Source: a virus
Direction: 5' to 3' (one strand)
Virus record (IMG/VR): IMGVR_UViG_3300035698_013996
Location: 1 to 26,129 of that record
Length of the DNA: 26,129 bases
A program made the position numbers and the translations under genes. The notes beneath the pieces are model-generated. The model did not search any database. It worked only from the letters and a program-made list of their open reading frames with translations, and had not been told where the DNA came from. Positions 21,963-26,129 of this stretch are shown here, piece by piece; position 1 is the first letter of the stretch; each line of letters starts with the position of its first letter.

Positions 21963-22190
21963 TTATTCTTCTTTTAAAACTATAGTGGTTTTAAGTGGTA
22001 TGTCTTTAATTGCTTCGTCCATACTATTATCAACTAAACGAAAAAGTTCTTCAGTGTCTTTATAATCAGTGTTAGGAATAACTTCTACATCAAAATTTAA
22101 GTTTAAAAGCACCAAATTCAAAATAGCTAATACATGAGTTTTTCCATTGCTTCTATCTCCTGATAAAGTAATAAGCAGTTTGTTTTTCAT
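21963..22190 (-). CDS. 75-aa paralogue B with P-loop-like GxxxxGKT
   Basis: Tandem paralogue of the gene at 21730-21957. Residues 6-30 read as a strand (LLITLSG), then G11-x4-G16-K17-T18, then a helix, which is a Walker A-like pattern seen at the N-terminus of nucleoside kinases and other P-loop proteins. It is followed by a strand FDVEVI and the TDYKDTEELF segment. At 75 aa it lacks space for Walker B and a full NTPase fold, so it may be a stand-alone fragment, a degraded NTPase or a nucleotide-sensing accessory. It lies in the replication operon between the SF2 helicase and the 182-aa gene. Confidence 0.65.
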   Translation of the reverse strand: MKNKLLITLSGDRSNGKTHVLAILNLVLLNLNFDVEVIPNTDYKDTEELFRLVDNSMDEAIKDIPLKTTIVLKEE

Positions 22191-22200
22191 AAGTTTATTC

Positions 22201-23436
22201 TTATAATAAGTTTTTCAAATCATTTGGAGTTGAACATACATAAGTATCTATGTTATTTCCCACCATCATATTGTTAAACCATTTCATTTCTTGGGTCTCT
22301 CTAGTAACTATTACTATAAGATAAGCTTTCTGTTTATCATCTCTCAATCTTAATATTCTACCAACTCTTTGTATGTAATCTTTTGTTATAGAAAAATAAG
22401 AATGCAAGATACCTATTCTAACATTTGGTAAATTAGCTCCTTGTTTTAATTGTTTAAAACTAGCTATGGTCTTTATTTTATTTGTTGCAAAATTCTCTAT
22501 AATTTCTTCATTTTCTAATTTAGAGTATCTTGAACAAACTACATTTTTTGTAATATTTAATAAAGCATCTAAGCTATTGCCAAATATAATGTGTTTTTCG
22601 TCTAACATATTTACAAGCTTTGATACTTTCTTATCTTTACTTGGAAGTTGCCATAGTAAAGCACTTCTTTTTCTGGCCCAAAATTTTATTAGTGCGACTT
22701 TTTTATCTTTATCTGCTGGAGTATTAACTTTCATGTAATAAGCTTTCAAAAACTGATTTTGAAGATAATCATAAGCATCTTTTTCACTAGTATAAAATGG
22801 TTTTGCCTTTGTACCTGCTTTGATTGTCTCATTTTTAGAATCTAAATCATTATAAATGACAATTAGATTATAGTCACTAATAAGACCTAACCTAATAGCT
22901 TCTGATTGTGGCAACCTATAAACAACAGGGCATATCTGATCTAATAAATCTCCTTTGGTAACATTATTTTCTTCTTCTCCAACCACTGTTGCTCTTTCTA
23001 TTGTAGCAGATAAGCCAACTAATCCAGTATAAGTATTATTTTTATAATATTTACTATATTCATAAGTTAAAGAATCATGTATTTCATCAGCAACTACTAA
23101 ATCATATACCGTATTTTTTAATTTATACGCACTTTGATAACACATAAAAGTGATTACATAATTTTGAGTTATGGCTTTACTAACCAAAGATTCAAATTTT
23201 TTTAAATCTTCCATTATTGTAGCTTCCCTGAGTGTGGTTTCAGCTAAGAATAACAAAGTCAATTTATCATTGCCTACTTTATGAATCTTCATAAATTCAA
23301 TAGCACATAAAAAAGCAGCAAAAGTTTTACCAACTCCTGTAGCTATTTCTAAAGTACCTACAAATTTATTGTTTACCCAAGCATAACTAGCATCTTTTTG
23401 TATTTCTAATTTTATATGATTTAATATCTTACTCAT
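22201..23436 (-). CDS. SF2 DNA helicase/ATPase (DEIH)
   Basis: This superfamily 2 helicase has motif I ATGVGKT at 32-38, motif II DEIH at 117-120, motif III SAT at 143-145, and motif VI QRVGRILR near residue 358-365. The two RecA-like lobes are joined by a linker around residues 180-240. At 411 aa it is compact, with no accessory domain, like UvsW/type III restriction-like phage helicases and the SF2/SNF2 helicases listed for crAss-like phages. It lies 16 nt downstream of the polymerase gene and 10 nt before the 75-aa paralogue B. It probably remodels replication forks or recombination intermediates; the exact role is not visible. Confidence 0.9.
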   Translation of the reverse strand: MSKILNHIKLEIQKDASYAWVNNKFVGTLEIATGVGKTFAAFLCAIEFMKIHKVGNDKLTLLFLAETTLREATIMEDLKKFESLVSKAITQNYVITFMCYQSAYKLKNTVYDLVVADEIHDSLTYEYSKYYKNNTYTGLVGLSATIERATVVGEEENNVTKGDLLDQICPVVYRLPQSEAIRLGLISDYNLIVIYNDLDSKNETIKAGTKAKPFYTSEKDAYDYLQNQFLKAYYMKVNTPADKDKKVALIKFWARKRSALLWQLPSKDKKVSKLVNMLDEKHIIFGNSLDALLNITKNVVCSRYSKLENEEIIENFATNKIKTIASFKQLKQGANLPNVRIGILHSYFSITKDYIQRVGRILRLRDDKQKAYLIVIVTRETQEMKWFNNMMVGNNIDTYVCSTPNDLKNLL

Positions 23437-23452
23437 AATTTATATATTTATA

Positions 23453-25480
23453 TTAATGATCCCATTCAAAAGTTATTTTAGGTTCTGCTTTTATGGGTAT
23501 GGTTGTACAAAATATTCGACCTGCTCTTTCCATACATTCTTTTAAGTTAATAGATACTAATTCAGCTATTTCAACAGGACATTCACAAGCTATTTCATCA
23601 TGTACTAAATTAACTAATTTAACTACTTCAAAATAATTATTCTCAATTATCCAATCAAAAAAGTATATTGCAGCTATTTTTGTCATTTCAGCTGAGGTTC
23701 CTTGTATTGGATAATTAAGTGAATTCCTTTCTATGCCCCCTTTTATTGTATAATATTGCCTTACTAAAGGCTTTAATTCTTGATTAAACACTAAACTATC
23801 TGCTTTTTTATGCTTTTTATAATTCTCCCAGAAAGCTTGAGTATCACCAGAATGTATTTTATTATGTAGACGTAAAAAAATATCAAAATCTGATATAATA
23901 GTTTTACTATTGGTAACAGCATTACAAGTTATGTATCCATTAGTGAAAGTTTCTTTTATAACTTTATTAAAATACTCTCTTAATTTAGGAAAGGCTTCAA
24001 AATAAGCTTTATATACTGAATTTCCTACTTCTAAAGACACATTAGCATTTCTTGCTATAGTTAACCCAACTCCCCCATAATTAATACTAAATCCAGCAGT
24101 TTTAGCTAAATATCTCAATTCGGGAAATTTATCTTTTACTTCAGATTCTAAGGTATCTAACAATTGATCAGGAAAACACAATTTAGCTACATAACTATGC
24201 ATATCATTTTTTCCTGGCCTTTGATAAAAAGCTATTAAATTAGGTTCTAATGATTTGTTAGCTAATACAATTTGTTCTTGTCCACTATAATCACCAACTA
24301 CTAATGTATTACTTTCAAATTGTGCACTAAAAGCTCCTCTATGTCTATTATCCCTAGGTATATTTTGTAAATTAGGATAATCCTGATCTGTTTTTCTTTT
24401 TGATTTCTTTCCAGATGAAATTCTACCAGTATCTAATATTTGATTAAATGTAGTATGAATTCTATTTGTTGCTAAATTGATATTTCTTAAAAAACTATAA
24501 CCATAAGTAGAAACTAATTTAGCTTGCTTACTATAAGATAAATATAATTTAACTAATTCAAATTCATCTTTATACTTAGTTATATGTTTTTGATCTATTG
24601 ATTTTTTTACTTTTCCTTTTTCATATACATCTACAGGAATTTTAAGATGTTCAAAAAGCTTTATTACTTGTTGTGAAGAACTCCATAAAACATTACAAGT
24701 AACATCATCACCTTCTTTAAATAAATCTAATTGATTATCTATAAATTTACTTCCTGGACAATTGTCAACTACAAAACTATCCAAAGATTTCAATTTTTTA
24801 TCTAATAAATCATCATCTTCTTTACATTTTAAGCCCCATTTAGTTTTATCCAAATAAAATCCACAATGCATAGTATATGCTAAAGGAATTACAAATCTAT
24901 TTTCTAAAGCTGCATATTTAGTTAGTTCTTTCTCTTTAAGTAATGCATTTTGTTTTTGCAATATTAATTCAAGATATTTCACATCATCTGCTGAATACCT
25001 TATAACTCTATCTGATAATCCTTCTCTATGTATACTCCCTCTTATAGATTTATCTAAATCTACCTTAATATATCTTCTAGTAACTGCTTCTAAAGACTTT
25101 CTTACTGTATAATCACCTCTATTTAATACAGCTTCATTTAAAAATGTATCAACTAACTTTCTTGGAATTAAAGGAAAAGTAAATCTTAAATCAAATGCTG
25201 CATTATGCATTATTATAGTTGATTCAGATTTATATATCTTTTCTAAGAAAGGTTTATAATTTACTGTATCTGTATCAATTACATATTGATTTTTATAATC
25301 ACCTAATTGTATACATATTAAAGGCTTAGTATGATGATCTAATCCCATAGTTTCAGAATCAAACCCTATAAATGGTATTTTAATTAAATACTCATAAGCT
25401 TGATTTAAGCTACATAAAGATATACCACTATTATGTGGTCTATCAAATAACTCTTTTTGATTAGTTATCAAGTGTATCAT
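23453..25480 (-). CDS. Family A DNA polymerase with 3'-5' proofreading domain
   Basis: This is the replicative polymerase. The exonuclease domain is intact: exo I D41-x-E43 (GFDSET), exo II around N93-D97 (HNAAFD), and exo III Y162-x3-D166. The polymerase domain has a DTGRISS segment (350-356), motif A with D397 in GDYSGQEQ (instead of the usual DYSQIE), the motif B helix R456/K460/F464/Y468G469, a QGTSA segment (593-597), and motif C HDE at 627-629. There is no 5' nuclease domain; a separate gene at 10992-11813 supplies one. The length, 675 aa, is normal for phage PolA. Its 5' end overlaps the 106-aa gene by 20 nt. Many crAss-like phages carry family A polymerases with this type of gene neighbourhood. 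Confidence 0.95.
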   Translation of the reverse strand: MIHLITNQKELFDRPHNSGISLCSLNQAYEYLIKIPFIGFDSETMGLDHHTKPLICIQLGDYKNQYVIDTDTVNYKPFLEKIYKSESTIIMHNAAFDLRFTFPLIPRKLVDTFLNEAVLNRGDYTVRKSLEAVTRRYIKVDLDKSIRGSIHREGLSDRVIRYSADDVKYLELILQKQNALLKEKELTKYAALENRFVIPLAYTMHCGFYLDKTKWGLKCKEDDDLLDKKLKSLDSFVVDNCPGSKFIDNQLDLFKEGDDVTCNVLWSSSQQVIKLFEHLKIPVDVYEKGKVKKSIDQKHITKYKDEFELVKLYLSYSKQAKLVSTYGYSFLRNINLATNRIHTTFNQILDTGRISSGKKSKRKTDQDYPNLQNIPRDNRHRGAFSAQFESNTLVVGDYSGQEQIVLANKSLEPNLIAFYQRPGKNDMHSYVAKLCFPDQLLDTLESEVKDKFPELRYLAKTAGFSINYGGVGLTIARNANVSLEVGNSVYKAYFEAFPKLREYFNKVIKETFTNGYITCNAVTNSKTIISDFDIFLRLHNKIHSGDTQAFWENYKKHKKADSLVFNQELKPLVRQYYTIKGGIERNSLNYPIQGTSAEMTKIAAIYFFDWIIENNYFEVVKLVNLVHDEIACECPVEIAELVSINLKECMERAGRIFCTTIPIKAEPKITFEWDH

Positions 25481-25781
25481 CTATTTTTAATTCTCTTTTA
25501 GTTAAAACCGCACATAAATTATGAAATGAAACAAAGCAACTTAAAATTCCAATTTCTTCTACTTTATTAGTATTTTCATCTATCCTTTTTAAAAAAAAAG
25601 GTGATCCTAAAATAGTAGAAAAAAAATCATTCAAATTACTTGATACAGCATTAAGTATTTCAATCCGTAAATTATAACAACTCCTTACTATAAATTCTTG
25701 AGTGTTTTCATCAAATTCATGTAAATTTAAAACAATAATATTTCTAAAAAAAGTAGCATCTTCGTATGCGTTTTTCATCAT
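25461..25781 (-). CDS. Hypothetical protein, 106 aa
   Basis: I do not recognise it. It is mixed alpha/beta, with a hydrophobic FFSTILGSPFFLKRI strand-turn near the middle and an acidic C-terminus (KIDDTLDN). Its 3' end overlaps the polymerase start by 20 nt and its start overlaps the upstream 69-aa gene by ATGA, so the three genes are co-translated. Function unknown, though it could be a polymerase accessory judging by position. Confidence 0.6.
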   Translation of the reverse strand: MMKNAYEDATFFRNIIVLNLHEFDENTQEFIVRSCYNLRIEILNAVSSNLNDFFSTILGSPFFLKRIDENTNKVEEIGILSCFVSFHNLCAVLTKRELKIDDTLDN

Positions 25782-25987
25782 GATTTTCTAAGTTCTATTA
25801 ATTTTTTAATTACACTATTTATAAAAATCTCTGCTTGGCTATTACTAATAAAATAATTGCCTCTTTCCCATCTTTCAGTATCCATTTCATCATGCTGTTC
25901 TACAGAAGAACTTACTTCAAAAAATGAAGTGATAAAGTAGTATTTATCACCAAGTTGACTCCTAATTATGTTTTTCAAAATTTCCAT
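25778..25987 (-). CDS. Hypothetical protein, 69 aa
   Basis: I do not recognise this small protein. It has a hydrophobic N-terminal half, a charged EQHDEMDTERWERG middle and a helical C-terminus rich in Ile, Lys and Leu. It overlaps the 106-aa gene by 4 nt and starts 25 nt after the stop of the dNMP kinase-like gene, consistent with one operon leading to the polymerase. Confidence 0.55.
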   Translation of the reverse strand: MEILKNIIRSQLGDKYYFITSFFEVSSSVEQHDEMDTERWERGNYFISNSQAEIFINSVIKKLIELRKS

Positions 25988-26012
25988 TAGATAAAATTTT
26001 TCATAAAATTAC

Positions 26013-26129
26013 TTATATTTTTTCAATTAATAAAATACTTTTTATAATATTAAAAAGATAAGTAATACTACTATTGTTATCTATAATATAATCAAATTCT
26101 GCATTATCCAAAGCTGTTTCAGATTCATG
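26013..26129 (-). CDS. C-terminal fragment of probable phage deoxynucleoside monophosphate kinase (5' part outside window)
   Basis: The minus-strand frame is open from the right edge to a TAA at 26013-26015, giving 38 residues beginning HESETALDNAEFDYIIDN and continuing through a NSSITYLF segment. The pattern S-E-T-A-L-D ... F-D-x-x-I-D-N followed by a helix is typical of the C-terminus of phage dNMP kinases (T4 gp1-like fold), where the acidic SE segment belongs to the LID/substrate region and the FDxxIxN strand is the last beta strand. Such a kinase would phosphorylate dNMPs for the dNTP pool, fitting nrdJ/thyX/dut. Only the C-terminus is visible, so the identification is tentative. Confidence 0.6.
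   Translation of the reverse strand, partial: HESETALDNAEFDYIIDNNSSITYLFNIIKSILLIEKI

Noticed and set aside
17793-22738. Plus-strand open frames at 17793-18041, 19287-19490, 20858-21109 and 22466-22738, and the minus-strand frame 19495-19677
   Set aside because: All are shadows of SSB, ATPase, DnaB-like and SF2 helicase genes, whose motifs establish the true frames.
1-26129. tRNA genes, CRISPR arrays, insertion sequences or introns/inteins
   Set aside because: No cloverleaf-like, regularly spaced repeat, transposase or splicing-domain sequence was seen; recognised enzymes are contiguous and of normal length.

Overview
This window looks like part of a tailed double-stranded DNA phage (Caudoviricetes) that infects a Bacteroidetes-type host. 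It is very AT-rich and densely packed, with 1-80 nt gene overlaps and few intergenic gaps. Start codons mostly lack Shine-Dalgarno sequences, and there are no host housekeeping genes, tRNAs or insertion sequences. Gene content resembles crAss-like phages (Crassvirales): a family A DNA polymerase, DnaG-like primase, DnaB-like and SF2 helicases, SSB, uracil-DNA glycosylase, ThyX, dUTPase, and a giant late protein on the opposite strand. The crAss-like assignment is inferred from content and layout only. The standard bacterial code is sufficient; TAA, TGA and TAG all occur as stops.

Layout. Positions 1-5038 (+) hold the C-terminal 1678 or so residues of a giant, probably virion-associated protein, open to the left edge, with a zincin peptidase motif and a PD-(D/E)XK nuclease-like motif. 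It converges at about 5090 on a long minus-strand early/replication block that fills the rest. In the direction of that transcription (right to left) come a dNMP kinase-like C-terminus, two small unknowns, DNA polymerase A, SF2 helicase, a tandem pair of 75-aa paralogues, an unknown, a DnaB-like ATPase, a P-loop ATPase, and a stand-alone 122-aa protein. Then follow SSB, primase, a putative ubiquitin-like protein, a 531-aa unknown, a JAB/JAMM peptidase, an E1/ThiF-like enzyme, a 243-aa unknown, a 5' nuclease, a 283-aa unknown and uracil-DNA glycosylase. Last come B12-dependent ribonucleotide reductase, two small unknowns, dUTPase, a small unknown, ThyX and a small unknown.

How the genes work together. 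Polymerase, primase, helicases, SSB and the 5' nuclease form a largely self-sufficient replisome. NrdJ, ThyX, dUTPase and the dNMP kinase-like protein supply deoxynucleotides, and dUTPase plus UDG keep uracil out of DNA.

The most unusual part is at 11849-16745, inside the replication block: a likely complete ubiquitin-like module. It has a beta-grasp-like protein with an internal Gly-Gly followed by a SAP-like tail, a JAMM peptidase with all metal-site residues, and an E1-like adenylating enzyme with a candidate catalytic Cys. Two unrecognised proteins are interleaved. The set resembles the plasmid/mobile-element PRTRC cassettes (Ubl, JAB, ThiF plus accessory proteins). Intrinsic terminator-like hairpins at about 18.7, 16.1 and 7.6 kb divide the minus-strand block. 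The one at 16.1 kb separates the Ubl gene from its presumed enzymes.
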